Source of the DNA: Streptomyces sp. NBC_01428
GTDB taxonomy: Bacteria > Actinomycetota > Actinomycetes > Streptomycetales > Streptomycetaceae
Direction of reading: 5' to 3'
DNA: 64,000 bases
Assembly (NCBI RefSeq): GCF_036231965.1
Contig: NZ_CP109499.1
Coordinates: 8,866,001 to 8,930,000, forward strand
Shown: positions 44,125-52,633 of the stretch, one piece after another
How positions within the stretch are numbered: the stretch's first letter is position 1
Layout of the letters: each line of letters begins with the position of its first letter
The notes under the pieces: generated by a model
Databases searched by the model: none
What the model was told of the DNA's origin: nothing
What the model saw: the letters and a program-made list of their open reading frames with translations, nothing else
Made by a program: the position numbers and the translations under genes

Positions 44125-44760
44125 GGAGGCTCCAGAGAACTTCGCGCGGGAACAGCTGCACCGAAGCACGGAAAGGTGCTCGGTACACTGCGAATGGAAT
44201 GGCCGCAGGTCAGTGAAGACGGACCGGATTTCTCGGTCCTCGACGTCTGCGGACTCGCTCGACTATGCGGTGCCGTGCGTCACGTTGCCCAGACTCTGCA
44301 CAATCCGAATTCTGGATCGGCACTATCCAGGACATGGATGAGACCAAGGACATCGCCCCAACGCATCGAGCAGGTAGGGCGGCAGGGAAGGCCTCGGGCG
44401 CTATCGTCCTCGCGAAGTCATGGACGGACTTTGGACCCACTTCTTCAGCGACCCCACCTGTCGGCTGCCCTTTGGGATGGTCGTCTGACGGCGGCACTCC
44501 ACCGGGTTGGCGAGGGGAGCCCCAGGCTCGGGCGCCGGCCACTGCCTTGGGTTGATCTGGTGCGCGAGCGCGGGCCAGTCGGCGACGATCTGGTTTGAGA
44601 GGACGGCCAGTTGGTGACCAAGTACGTCCCTCGGCGGTCTACAAGACGATTCCGATAGTCGTGTGCGACTGACCTTCACACGTTGGGCTGGGCCAGGAGC
44701 GTGTCGATGAGGGTGAGGTAGCGCTCGCGCCGCGGTGAAAGGAACGCTCCCGGCAAAACG
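44125..44760. other. no gene supported
   Basis: About 635 bases with no recognisable protein on either strand. It precedes a transposase remnant and is probably decayed mobile DNA. Confidence 0.5.
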
Positions 44761-44856
44761 CAGCCGCCGTCCCGTACGGAGTTCGGGCGCTTCTTCTTCC
44801 TGGACGATGCGGACCGGGAGCTGATCGAGTCGAAGCGGCGGCTCCACAACCGCCTT
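44761..44856 (+). pseudogene. Tn3 family transposase, short internal remnant
   Basis: The plus strand encodes PSRTEFGRFFFLDDADRELI followed by ESKRRLHNRLGC. This is the N-terminal DUF4158 segment of Tn3-type transposases (RxELxRFFxLDDxDRxLI, RxxHNRLGFA). Only about 32 residues survive. The frame breaks on both sides and no terminal repeats are visible. Confidence 0.65.
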
Positions 44857-44969
44857 GGGTGTGTACGGTTCATGCCTGGCAAACGATCTTCTCCTCCTCG
44901 GGTTGCACACTGTGTGGGTGCGCAACCCGAGGCTGCCGTGCTGATCCGACTTCCGGGCCGGGTACTCGG

Positions 44970-45212
44970 CTACGAGTGATCGACGATGTTGCCGTTGCTG
45001 GCGTTGTTCTCGTGGTCGCCCACGTAGCCAGGCGTGCCGCCGAGAACCGGAACTACGGCTGCTTCCTGGATGGCGACGACTCCCGCGGCGAAGTCCCAGT
45101 TGTCCGCCGAGTCGACCGGACCATCGAAGTTCGAGTGATCATCTGCGTAAGCGGGGGAAGCCAGGCCCAGGGCGGCAATGGCAACGGCGGCAACAGTCAG
45201 CGTCTTTTTCAT
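44970..45212 (-). CDS. small secreted protein
   Basis: An 80-residue protein from ATG 45212; the ATG at 45218 adds two residues and overlaps the TetR stop. The signal peptide MKKTLTVAAVAIAALGLASP ends AYA before DDHSNFDG. The mature 55 residues are acidic with no Cys: GPVDSADNWDFAAGVVAIQE and GYVGDHENNASNGNIVDHS. This resembles small chaplin-like or spore-surface secreted proteins of Streptomyces only in general plan; no chaplin domain. Possibly co-transcribed with TetR. Confidence 0.7.
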   Translation of the reverse strand: MKKTLTVAAVAIAALGLASPAYADDHSNFDGPVDSADNWDFAAGVVAIQEAAVVPVLGGTPGYVGDHENNASNGNIVDHS

Positions 45213-45214
45213 GA

Positions 45215-45799
45215 TCATCGGCGCAGCGCCCGCGCGAGCGCGTCGACGGTCACCCCGACGATCGCCCGGAGTTGCTCCGGGCTCGACCCGGCCCTGCCCA
45301 TCACCGCGAGAGACTGGTTTACGGCCGCTACGTGTACGGCGAAGTCCTCGGCGCTCTCGTCGGGCATTCCGCCGGCCTTCAGCGCGGTGCGCAGGCGCGG
45401 GCGCTGTTGGCCGAACAATTCTTTGACATGCTCTGCGACGCTTGGGCTCAGCGCCGGACTCGCCATGACCGACTGGGCCATTAGGCATCCGTCGGGCACG
45501 GCGGGGTCGGCGATGCGTCCCAGGGTGACATCGAAGAACGCGCGGACGGCGGCGACGGGGTCCGCGGCCGCGCACGAGAGAGCGGCGTTGAACTTGGCGC
45601 CGTAGCGCGTGGCGTAGCGATCCAGGCAGCGGAGGAAGAGTGCGTCCTTGTCGCCGAGTGAGGAGTAGATCGAGCTGCGGTTCAGGCCGGTCGCCCGGGA
45701 CAGGTCGTCGAGCGAGGTGTCGGCGTAGCCGGAGCGCCAGAACTGGATCATCGCGGCGTCGAGCACCGTGTCCATGTCGAACTGCTTCTTGCCTGCCAT
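45215..45799 (-). CDS. TetR family transcriptional regulator
   Basis: A 194-residue repressor from ATG 45799 (GGAGG site). DNA-binding part: FDMDTVLDAAMIQFWRSGYA, then LDDLSRATGLNRSSIYSSLG. The C-terminal part (DPVAAVRAFFDVTLGRI, GCLMAQSVMAS) is of the TetR_C type found in regulators such as AcuR/ComR-like proteins. It is divergent from an epoxide-hydrolase-like gene with 85 bases between start codons and a palindrome in the gap. Probably regulates itself and that enzyme. Confidence 0.9.
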   Translation of the reverse strand: MAGKKQFDMDTVLDAAMIQFWRSGYADTSLDDLSRATGLNRSSIYSSLGDKDALFLRCLDRYATRYGAKFNAALSCAAADPVAAVRAFFDVTLGRIADPAVPDGCLMAQSVMASPALSPSVAEHVKELFGQQRPRLRTALKAGGMPDESAEDFAVHVAAVNQSLAVMGRAGSSPEQLRAIVGVTVDALARALRR

Positions 45800-45816
45800 G
45801 CAGCCCATCCTCCCAT

Positions 45817-45836
45817 CTTGAACTGATTGGTTCAAG
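45817..45836. promoter_or_regulatory. TetR-type operator palindrome
   Basis: CTTGAAC, six bases, GTTCAAG: perfect seven-base arms over 20 bases in the 85-base divergent region. The central TGATTG resembles the centre of the palindrome at 42702. Confidence 0.7.
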
Positions 45837-45884
45837 ACATGCTAGCGTCGAATCACGGTCCACCCGCCTCGATGGAGGATTCCC

Positions 45885-46784
45885 ATGACCAACCCCGTCC
45901 CCGCCCTGCCTCTGCATGACCTGGCCGGATTCACGCACCGCTGGGTCGACGCCGACGGCGTCCGCCTGCACGCCGTCGAAGGCGGTCGGCCGGACGGACC
46001 GGCCGTCGTCCTGCTCACCGGGTTCCCGCAGACGTGGTGGGCCTGGCGAAAGGTCATGCCTGCTCTCGCCGATCGCTTCCGGGTCATAGCGATCGACCGG
46101 CCGGGCCAAGGCAATTCCGAGCATCCGGAGCTGAGCTACGACACGCACACGGTCGCCGCGCACATCCAGGCCGCTGTGAACGCTCTCGGCGTGCGGGACT
46201 ACTGGCTCGCCGGGCACGACATCGGCGCCTGGGTCGCCTTCTCCCTCGCCCTGAACTACGAGAGCCGACTGCACGGGGTCGCGCTGCTCGACGCCGGAAT
46301 TCCCGGTATCACCATGCCGGAAGCGATCTCTCTCGATCCGGCTCTGGCGTTCAAGACCTGGCACTTCGCGTTCCACGTGGTGCCCCATCTTCCCGAGACG
46401 CTGATAGCCGGCCGCGAGCGGGAGTACATCAGCTGGTTCCTGCAGACCAAGTCCCTCGCGCCCGACGCGTTCGAGGAAGCAGAGCTCGACCACTACGGCG
46501 CGGCCCTTGCCGTTGATGGCGGCCTGCGTGCCGGCCTCGCCTACTACCGCGACGCCGCCGAGTCCGCGCGCAAGAACCACGCGGCACTCGGGCAACGGCG
46601 GCTGACCGCGCCCGTCCTCGGAATCTCCAGCAGCCACGGCTCGATCCCGGACATGGCGGCCTCCATCAGCCCGTGGGCCGAGAACGTGACCGGCGTCATC
46701 GTGCCCGACGCCGGTCACTACATCCCCGAGGAGCAGCCCGAGGCCGTCGCTGCCGCCCTCACCGACTTCTTCAACGGCCGCTAG
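45885..46784 (+). CDS. alpha/beta hydrolase, epoxide hydrolase/dehalogenase-like
   Basis: A 299-residue hydrolase. The nucleophile is Asp in LAGHDIGAWVAFSL, typical of epoxide hydrolases and haloalkane dehalogenases rather than Ser esterases. The oxyanion motif is TGFPQTWWAW, where most epoxide hydrolases have HGFP. A cap-domain Tyr pair may lie in GLAYYRDAA. The catalytic His is in VPDAGHYIPEEQP. GGAGG precedes ATG 45885. Paired with the divergent TetR, as many xenobiotic-responsive hydrolases are. No signal peptide. Confidence 0.88.
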   Translation: MTNPVPALPLHDLAGFTHRWVDADGVRLHAVEGGRPDGPAVVLLTGFPQTWWAWRKVMPALADRFRVIAIDRPGQGNSEHPELSYDTHTVAAHIQAAVNALGVRDYWLAGHDIGAWVAFSLALNYESRLHGVALLDAGIPGITMPEAISLDPALAFKTWHFAFHVVPHLPETLIAGREREYISWFLQTKSLAPDAFEEAELDHYGAALAVDGGLRAGLAYYRDAAESARKNHAALGQRRLTAPVLGISSSHGSIPDMAASISPWAENVTGVIVPDAGHYIPEEQPEAVAAALTDFFNGR

Positions 46785-47544
46785 CGCTCCAGCAGGAGGG
46801 CAATCCCCAATACCGTCGGGGCCCGCCAGTTACGGGCCCGGGGGTGGGCAGCAGAGATCGAGCGCGAAGCCGAAGCAGCCGACAGGCCTGCGGTGGAGAT
46901 GTTCTTCAACCTGTTGGACGAGTACCGCGCGGAGCGCAGCGAACGAAAGGATAGAACTTTCCCTACTTCATCAAGCACCCGCCTGCGCTCCGCTCCACCG
47001 GGCGGGCTCCCGGCTCCGCTCGGGGCGCCGCTCCTGCCTTCGGCCCGCTCCGCCCCAGCTGCGCCGACGCCCGCCCACTGTGGATAGGACCGGAGGTCAT
47101 GAGTCGAGCACCCGAGACGTTCGCGGCCCACGGTCACAGACGACGCCTCCGGCGGGGGATCGGTCGGCACCGGGTGGGAGGGGGCGCCGTTCCCGGCCGC
47201 GGGCACATCGTGGCAAGCGTAGTGGGCACCATCCCGTCCACCATCGACCCAGGCAGAGCCGAGCGGACGTGGCCCATGGCGTCCAGGTCGTTCGTACAGC
47301 GGCGCGCTCCACCTGGAGACCTGAACCACGCCCGCTCCACGGTGTGCGGGTCGACGGCGGACGGGATGGGAGCCAGGGCGAGTGGTGGGTTATGTCAGGT
47401 CCGAGGTGCGCCGAACCTCTTGGCTATGAGTTGGCCGCCTGTTTTACTTCGCCGCATGATCACGGGGCTCTGCGCTGGCTTCCTCGGTGGGGTGATTAAG
47501 CATCCATCGACCGCCGCCAATGTGCCGAACGAGGAGGGGGCTCA
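46785..47544. other. no gene supported; C-rich segment
   Basis: A short frame around 46850-46960 (EMFFNLLDEYRAERSERKDR) has coding-like helical character and could be the end of a lost gene. It is followed by a strongly C-rich stretch with repeated GCTCCGCTC-like words (46980-47070). Nothing else recognised. Confidence 0.4.
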
Positions 47545-47784
47545 ATGACCGAGCGGGGTCGGCAAGGCATTGTGCGGTGGTTCCAGGTGGCGCTGGGGGG
47601 CCTCCTGTTGATCATGCTGGCATGGAAAGCGATCGACGACGACCCATGGGCGCGGCTCGCGCTCGCTGGAGCACTGATCTTCTTGGCGTACGTCGTTGGG
47701 CATGTGGTGGGTTTCCGGTCGGCCAGGCAACGACAACGCCGCCCTGACGACCAGCCCACCATGAACGACGGTGGCATCCAATAG
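47545..47784 (+). CDS. small membrane protein
   Basis: A 79-residue protein with a good GAGGAGGGGG site before ATG 47545. Two membrane helices: QVALGGLLLIMLAWKAI and LALAGALIFLAYVVGHVVGF, followed by a basic then acidic soluble tail. No family recognised. It sits among mobile-DNA remnants. Confidence 0.6.
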   Translation: MTERGRQGIVRWFQVALGGLLLIMLAWKAIDDDPWARLALAGALIFLAYVVGHVVGFRSARQRQRRPDDQPTMNDGGIQ

Positions 47785-47944
47785 GCGTCGGGCCGTCACG
47801 GGGCCGTTGGAGGGCGCTCAACGACAACCAACGCTGACAACCACCGACGGCCAAGTCGCAGGTCGCAGCGTTGATCGATTGCGCCGTCGCAGGTCACAGA
47901 CCCGGCCCTTCACTTCTTCGACTAGTGATCGCAGCGGGCAGGCC

Positions 47945-48169
47945 TCAGCCCACCGGAGCCTCGGTCGACCGCTGTGCGTGTTCGACCTCCAAAGCGTCCC
48001 GGCTCAGCCGAAGGACGAACGAGGTTGCACAGCGTTCGCCGTGGAGGTAGATGAAGTGCCCAGGACCAGCCCACATCACGACGATGCCAGTACGGTCAAA
48101 TCGCTGCGAGCACAGGAAGCAAAGCTGATCTCTCGACGGATACTGATCACTGCCTGGTCGAACCAACAT
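47945..48169 (-). CDS. small Cys-containing protein, mobile-element type
   Basis: A 74-residue frame: QLCFLCSQRFDRTGIVVMWA, GPGHFIYLHGERCATSFVLR, LSRDALEVEHAQ. A CxxC knuckle plus HGERC could bind zinc. Short proteins of this shape are common accessory genes of actinobacterial integrative elements, though this is from general resemblance only. It ends about 140 bases from the tRNA-Ser fragment. Start uncertain. Confidence 0.45.
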   Translation of the reverse strand: MLVRPGSDQYPSRDQLCFLCSQRFDRTGIVVMWAGPGHFIYLHGERCATSFVLRLSRDALEVEHAQRSTEAPVG

Positions 48170-48307
48170 CGCTTGTCCTCCCCAGTTTCGGGCGTGCCCC
48201 CTGCGTGCCCGCTAAGGCGGGGAACGATGGGGAACAGCGGCAGGTAACGGTCCTGGAGAGACCACGGTCTCTGACCAATTCCCCACTGGTTAGTGACCGT
48301 TCACCTG

Positions 48308-48364
48308 CGGTGGGTGTGGGATTTGAACCCACGGTGACATCGCTGCCACGACGGTTTTCAAGAC
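48308..48364 (-). tRNA. tRNA-Ser (TGA) 3' fragment, probable attachment-site scar
   Basis: Read on the minus strand, an anticodon loop CTTGAAA (anticodon TGA) is followed by the 3' half of its stem, a long variable arm (GTGGCAGCGATGTCAC), the T arm GTGGG-TTCAAAT-CCCAC and an acceptor-like end. The acceptor 5' strand, D arm and 5' half of the anticodon stem are missing; the sequence beyond 48364 is unrelated. Only the last 57 bases exist. That is the piece normally duplicated when an element integrates in a tRNA gene. Confidence 0.75.
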
Positions 48365-48870
48365 TGCGTGCAGGACACGGCTCGCCGACGCAGCCCCCAT
48401 GCCCTGAACCGGCCACTCACGAAGACGCCGACGCCGACGGATAGCGCAATCAGCACGACGGAGGCCCCGCCCTCCACTGTGACGTGGCGAACCTCGGGCA
48501 CCGATGCCACCAGAAGCGCGCTGAATCCGGCGAAAGTCGCGGCGGCTAGGGCAAGGAAGATCGCCGTTTCAGCCCATCACATTGCCGGCGTCGGTCGAGT
48601 CGTCATGGCGTAGTTGTACCTCACGCCTTCCTCTCGTACAGCAGCGAGGTACAGCAACCAGACGCCGGTCGCGCCTCGACCGTCGAAAGGAGGGAAATGA
48701 ACGGGCTGGGCGGCACGGTTTGAACTGGGGGACTTCGACTTCCTCGTCGGTGATCGCCTCCGCGGCCAAGCGCAGTGACTGAAGAAGGCGCGTGCGCTCG
48801 AGAGAAGTACGCGAACAGTTCGGCAGCCAAGGCCCTTCGCCTACACCAGGCATCGTGAAATCATCAAGCG
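48365..48870. other. no intact gene; membrane protein scrap
   Basis: The minus strand around 48360-48570 encodes a hydrophobic stretch (FLALAAATFAGFSALLVASV, then SVVLIALSVGVGVFVSG) closed by a stop next to the tRNA fragment but without a start codon. It is probably the end of a lost two-helix protein. Nothing else supported. Confidence 0.4.
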
Positions 48871-49296
48871 ATGACCGAACCGAGCACTGACGACGGCCGC
48901 ACCTTCCGGCGCGAGACCGAGCTGGTCGTCAACGAGATCGCCCAGGGGCTCCGCACGTTGGACGCGGGTGTTGGCTGGTTCTCCGGCCTCGCGCCGACAA
49001 CGCAGCAGGAGGTCCTGCAGGAAGTCACCGGCTATGCCATGCAGGCGCACATTACATCTGCTGACGGCCGTGCGGGGGTGGCGCGGTCCGGGGTGAAGCC
49101 CACAGCCAACCCTTCGGTCATGATCTGCATGGACCCGCCCCGCCACGGGTTCGCCGGCCTCCCTGCCGCCGAACACGTCACGGCATTCCGTGTCCTCGTT
49201 TCCGTGTTCGCCGTTGCCGATACTCGCCGCCGCGACACGTACTGCCTAGGCGCCTGCGGACATGCGTGGCACAACCTGACGGCGACAACCGAGTAG
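48871..49296 (+). CDS. DUF5958 family protein
   Basis: A 141-residue soluble protein matching the Streptomyces DUF5958 pattern: VVNEIAQGLRTLDAGVGWFS, TTQQEVLQEVTGYAMQAHI, KPTANPSVMI, TAFRVLVSVFAVADTRRRDT and the ending CGHAWHNL. The last part has Cys and His that may bind a metal. Function unknown in the family. Single gene. Confidence 0.7.
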   Translation: MTEPSTDDGRTFRRETELVVNEIAQGLRTLDAGVGWFSGLAPTTQQEVLQEVTGYAMQAHITSADGRAGVARSGVKPTANPSVMICMDPPRHGFAGLPAAEHVTAFRVLVSVFAVADTRRRDTYCLGACGHAWHNLTATTE

Positions 49297-49492
49297 CTGT
49301 TCCATCGGCGATTGCGCCTCTGGCTTGTCTGTCGGTGGCCGGACCCTGGCGCTGCTACTGCCCCGCAGGCGTGTGAGGACACGTCCCAGTCCGAGAAGCG
49401 ACTTCATGTGGAACGACACCGGCTCGGAGTTGGCGGCCTGAGTGCTTGCCCCCTCGATACGTAGGGGCACTGCGCGTTGTCGCATCCGAACC

Positions 49493-50911
49493 ATGCTGGA
49501 AGATGAGGGCGTGCTGCCCTACGTCTATCGCGTCACCAAGTACGACCCCGCCGACCGTGACGAACACGGCCACTACACGGGCACCGAGGACACGGTCAGT
49601 GACCACGGCCAGGTCGAGGGTGCCTACCTTCAAGCAATCGAAGCGTTCGCCGCGGACACCGATATCGACCGCCTGGCGGTCCGCGAGCCGCACCTCCCAG
49701 TGCCATTCGTGAACTTCGGGCTGGAGGCACCGATCGACGGCTTCGGACTGGCCAGTGCCTTCCCGACCGGGCCGGACGGTTTCCACGATGGCGCGGAGGT
49801 CTCGGTCGGCACCGCGATGGATCTTGTACGGACCATGCTGCGCGACGGTGGCGCATGGTGTCGGCTGGAAGTGGAGGACACCTTCGCCGTGCACGTGGGC
49901 TGGGACCAGTACGTGTACATCGGCAGCAGTCGGCCCTGCGCGACAGCGGTGGCCCGGACCCGCGCGCTCGGATTGTTCCCGGAGCGGATCGACGCCTCGC
50001 CGTACGAGTTCGAAGCCGAGGACGAAGGTCCCCAGCGGCCGGCCGACGACGAATTCTGGGCTCAGTTGCGCTGGTCGATGGCGGGGACCAACGCCCGGGT
50101 CCTGGAAGAGCAGCCCGCCTACAACTCCGGGCGATGGCACCGCCTCACTCCCGAGAACATCGACACGATCCGCGCCGGGCTCGCTCCCCGAGCTCGGCTG
50201 GCTATCTGGCCGGACCTGTCCTCCGACATCGACGCGGTACTCGCCACGCTCCCCGCCGAGGGCCACGTCGAGTGTGTCTGGCAGGGCAGAGATGGACGGA
50301 TGCGCAGCGCCACCGCCGACGAAGACGAGTTCCCGGAGCTCACCGCCCGCCTCTCCAGCGCTTCCGCCGCGATGATCCTGTCCATGTACGCCGACGACCG
50401 GGTCCCGCTGCTCGCCGCCGTCGTGCCCGACGGCGACGGAGTGGTACGCGCCCGCTGGGAGATCGACCCCACCCCGAGCACCCGGAAATGGGCCTTCCTC
50501 AAGACTCTTCACCGAGGTGAGATCGTCACCGGCCGGGTGACCCGGATCGCCGATTTCTTGGTCACTTTCGTGGACATCGGCGGCTTCGAAGCGATGATCA
50601 ATGTCCCCGAGCTGTCATGGCGCCCCTTCAACCATCCCTCCGAGGTCGTCGCCGTCGGCCAGGAGATCAGCGCCAAAGTTCTCGACGTAGACCCGATCCG
50701 CGAACGCGTGTCGCTGTCGCTCAGGGACCTGCACAACTCGACCGTCTCAGTGATCGGCATCGACACCGTAGGCTCGTCATCATCTCCTCTCCGCCCAACT
50801 GCGTCGCAGCCCCGGTCACGGCTTCTGGATCTACGGCCGGCGCCTGGTCATCGTCGAGACGCTGTCCACGGAGATGTGGCTGGACCTCGAGGAGAACCTC
50901 GCCCTGTATGA
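49493..50911 (+). CDS. S1 RNA-binding domain protein, C-terminus probably altered
   Basis: A 472-codon frame from ATG 49493. Residues 1-330 form an uncharacterised N-terminal region (YVYRVTKYDPADRDEHGHYT, VHVGWDQYVYIGSSRPCATA, LFPERIDASPYEFEAED). Residues about 340-420 are an S1 domain: LHRGEIVTGRVTRIADFLVT, FVDIGGFEAMINVPELSW and ISAKVLDVDPIRERVSLSL. The protein should end shortly after VSLSLRDLHN. The remaining 50 residues are Ser/Arg/Pro-rich readthrough into an unrelated remnant, so the original stop seems lost. N-terminal part relates to wide Streptomyces RNA-binding homologues of unknown role. Confidence 0.8.
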   Translation: MLEDEGVLPYVYRVTKYDPADRDEHGHYTGTEDTVSDHGQVEGAYLQAIEAFAADTDIDRLAVREPHLPVPFVNFGLEAPIDGFGLASAFPTGPDGFHDGAEVSVGTAMDLVRTMLRDGGAWCRLEVEDTFAVHVGWDQYVYIGSSRPCATAVARTRALGLFPERIDASPYEFEAEDEGPQRPADDEFWAQLRWSMAGTNARVLEEQPAYNSGRWHRLTPENIDTIRAGLAPRARLAIWPDLSSDIDAVLATLPAEGHVECVWQGRDGRMRSATADEDEFPELTARLSSASAAMILSMYADDRVPLLAAVVPDGDGVVRARWEIDPTPSTRKWAFLKTLHRGEIVTGRVTRIADFLVTFVDIGGFEAMINVPELSWRPFNHPSEVVAVGQEISAKVLDVDPIRERVSLSLRDLHNSTVSVIGIDTVGSSSSPLRPTASQPRSRLLDLRPAPGHRRDAVHGDVAGPRGEPRPV

Positions 50912-50970
50912 GCGGGCCTGGGACTGGCTCGCCGCTCCGGTCACGGGCGGCTCTCGCCCCCCAACGGGCG
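50800..50970 (+). pseudogene. DUF5753 (Scr1-type) regulator, C-terminal remnant
   Basis: A second frame reads GHGFWIYGRRLVIVETLSTE and MWLDLEENLALYERAWDWL, the closing segment of the ligand domain found in Streptomyces helix-turn-helix/DUF5753 proteins. The rest of that gene is missing. It overlaps the 3' end of the S1-domain frame, so a deletion has joined the two. Confidence 0.65.
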
Positions 50971-51034
50971 GCGAACGGGACAGGTTTGGCAGGTCAGATG
51001 CTGAGCTGGGTCACCAGCTGTCGGGAAGGTACAG

Positions 51035-51820
51035 ATGGTTGAGGCTGGGAACATGGACGGTCTGCGGGAGCGCGGGTTCGTCCGCTACGGCGCCGAACGC
51101 CTCGGAATCCGGGCCGGCTCCGCCGAGGATGACCTGGCTCGGATCCGGAGGGTCTTCGCGGCTTTGCCGCCCGACCCGTACGCCCCGGGAACGCATCGGT
51201 TCCGCCGCTACTCCCATGCCGTGTACCTGCCGTGGAAGGACGAACTGTCCTGGATTCCCGGAACCCCCGACCCCGTTCACGGCACGGTCACCGACTTCTT
51301 CCAGGGCGAGGATGACCCTGCGCACCCGCGGACCCGGCGGGTGCTCCCCGACATCCCCGAGGAGCTGCGTGGCAACGCCCTGCTGCTACGGCTCCTGCGC
51401 TGGGACATCGAGCAGGTCCTGGCGCTGAGGGATCTGGGAAGCCGACCGCTGTGGGCCGGTGTTCACCTGATCAGGCTCGGCGTCGACGGTCCCGGCCAGA
51501 ACGCCGTGTCCACCCCCGACTGCTTGCACCAGGACGGGGGTTCGGCCGGCACGTTCACCTTCGCCCACCTGATCAGCCGTACCAACGTCACCGGTGGCCA
51601 GAATGTCATCGCTACCCCCGGCAGCGCAGGCCTGCAGCCCGACGACCCGTGGGCGGACATCCACGCCGAGTTCACCCTCACCGACCCACTGGACGGCTAC
51701 GCCGTCCACGACCACAGGGTCAGCCATTACGTCGGCCCGGTCCGGGTGGGCTCCGGGCCCGGACCGGGCGAACGGTCCATCCTCATCGTCGGCCTCGCCC
51801 CGTACGTCCCCCAACTCTGA
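51035..51820 (+). CDS. 2OG-Fe(II) dioxygenase family protein (PF10014 type)
   Basis: A 261-residue enzyme. The iron-binding His and Asp are in CLHQDGGSAGTFTFAHLI, the distal His in AVHDHRVSHYVGPV, with an Arg seven residues or so beyond. YSHAVYLPWKDEL and FFQGEDDP belong to the family that includes L-isoleucine dioxygenase and other free amino-acid hydroxylases. GGGAAGG precedes ATG 51035; ATG 51053 is an alternative. It stands alone, with no NRPS or amino acid gene beside it, so the substrate is open. Confidence 0.85.
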   Translation: MVEAGNMDGLRERGFVRYGAERLGIRAGSAEDDLARIRRVFAALPPDPYAPGTHRFRRYSHAVYLPWKDELSWIPGTPDPVHGTVTDFFQGEDDPAHPRTRRVLPDIPEELRGNALLLRLLRWDIEQVLALRDLGSRPLWAGVHLIRLGVDGPGQNAVSTPDCLHQDGGSAGTFTFAHLISRTNVTGGQNVIATPGSAGLQPDDPWADIHAEFTLTDPLDGYAVHDHRVSHYVGPVRVGSGPGPGERSILIVGLAPYVPQL

Positions 51821-52411
51821 CGCCGCACCGTCCGAGCCCGGTGGGGGTGCTGGCGCTGCCGAGGTTGGGCCGGCGTCGGTTCCCTTGAGCATCAAGGTGG
51901 GGTCCTCGATGCGCTGGAAGCGGCCGTCGGGGGCTATGGCGGCGAACACGTAGACCTCCATGCTCACGGTCGTGCCGTGATTCTTGCTGAGATGGGAGGT
52001 GTGCCGGTCTGCGTACGAGTGGTCTGCGTTGTTGCAGAGGCACCGATGCTGAACCCGCATGTGTTCACGCTGCGCTTGGAAGCTGAGGATGGGCGGGCGT
52101 CGGCCCCGCCACCGGTGAACCGCCGAGCGCATCGGTAGCGGGAACTTGAGGGCGGTCAGATGCGCCAACCCACTATGAGGGTGTCGTTCCGGGCGAGCCG
52201 CGTGATCGCGCGCAGGATGATGGCCAGGCGCCGCTCGCCAAGTTCGGAGGCCGCGGACAGGGGAGTGTTGCCGATGCCCAGCATCGACAGGGTGAGCCCG
52301 AGAACACTCGCTCCTCGTGGTCCAGGCCGAGTCCCGCGGGCGGGGTGCTGGACGGCTGGCAGCGGGTCCCGCGGAGTGACGGGACCCGGGGCCGAACGTG
52401 ATTCACCTGCA
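51821..52411. other. no intact gene supported
   Basis: Two minus-strand pieces look partly coding: SMEVYVFAAIAPDGRFQRIE near 51900-51965, and SELGERRLAIILRAITRLAR ending at 52156. Neither has a credible start and neither is recognised. The rest shows nothing. Confidence 0.4.
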
Positions 52412-52633
52412 CTACAGGATTCCGAGCTCCTTCTCGATGCCGCGCACGACGCCGAGCGCGGCGACGAAGGAGCCACCGGACCACCCGGCGCCCACGAGCG
52501 CGGTAGCGCCGAGGTGTCGGGCGATCATGTAGGCAACGAGCGAAGCCACGATCCCGGAAAGAATGGCGACGATGATCGCCATGACCTTTTCGGTCCTGGT
52601 CGGGCTGTGCACGGGCGGCTGGGTGACGGCCAT
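52412..52633 (-). CDS. small membrane protein
   Basis: A 73-residue protein from ATG 52633: a short cytoplasmic head (AVTQPPVHSPTRTEK), a helix VMAIIVAILSGIVASLVAYM, then HLGATALVGAGWSGGSFVAA as a second hydrophobic stretch. Streptomyces genomes carry many of these single-domain proteins. Its start overlaps or abuts the divergent TetR start. Confidence 0.6.
   Translation of the reverse strand: MAVTQPPVHSPTRTEKVMAIIVAILSGIVASLVAYMIARHLGATALVGAGWSGGSFVAALGVVRGIEKELGIL

Noticed and set aside
46980..47070. Telomere-like C-rich sequence
   Set aside because: Repeated GCTCCGCTC words are present, but no set of packed palindromes as in Streptomyces telomeres.
48308..48364. Complete tRNA-Ser gene
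   Set aside because: The acceptor 5' strand, D arm and half of the anticodon stem are absent.
48205..48444. 79-codon frame across the tRNA-Ser fragment (contains GFEPTVTSLPRRFSRL)
   Set aside because: This is the known artefact of translating a tRNA-Ser sequence and not a protein.
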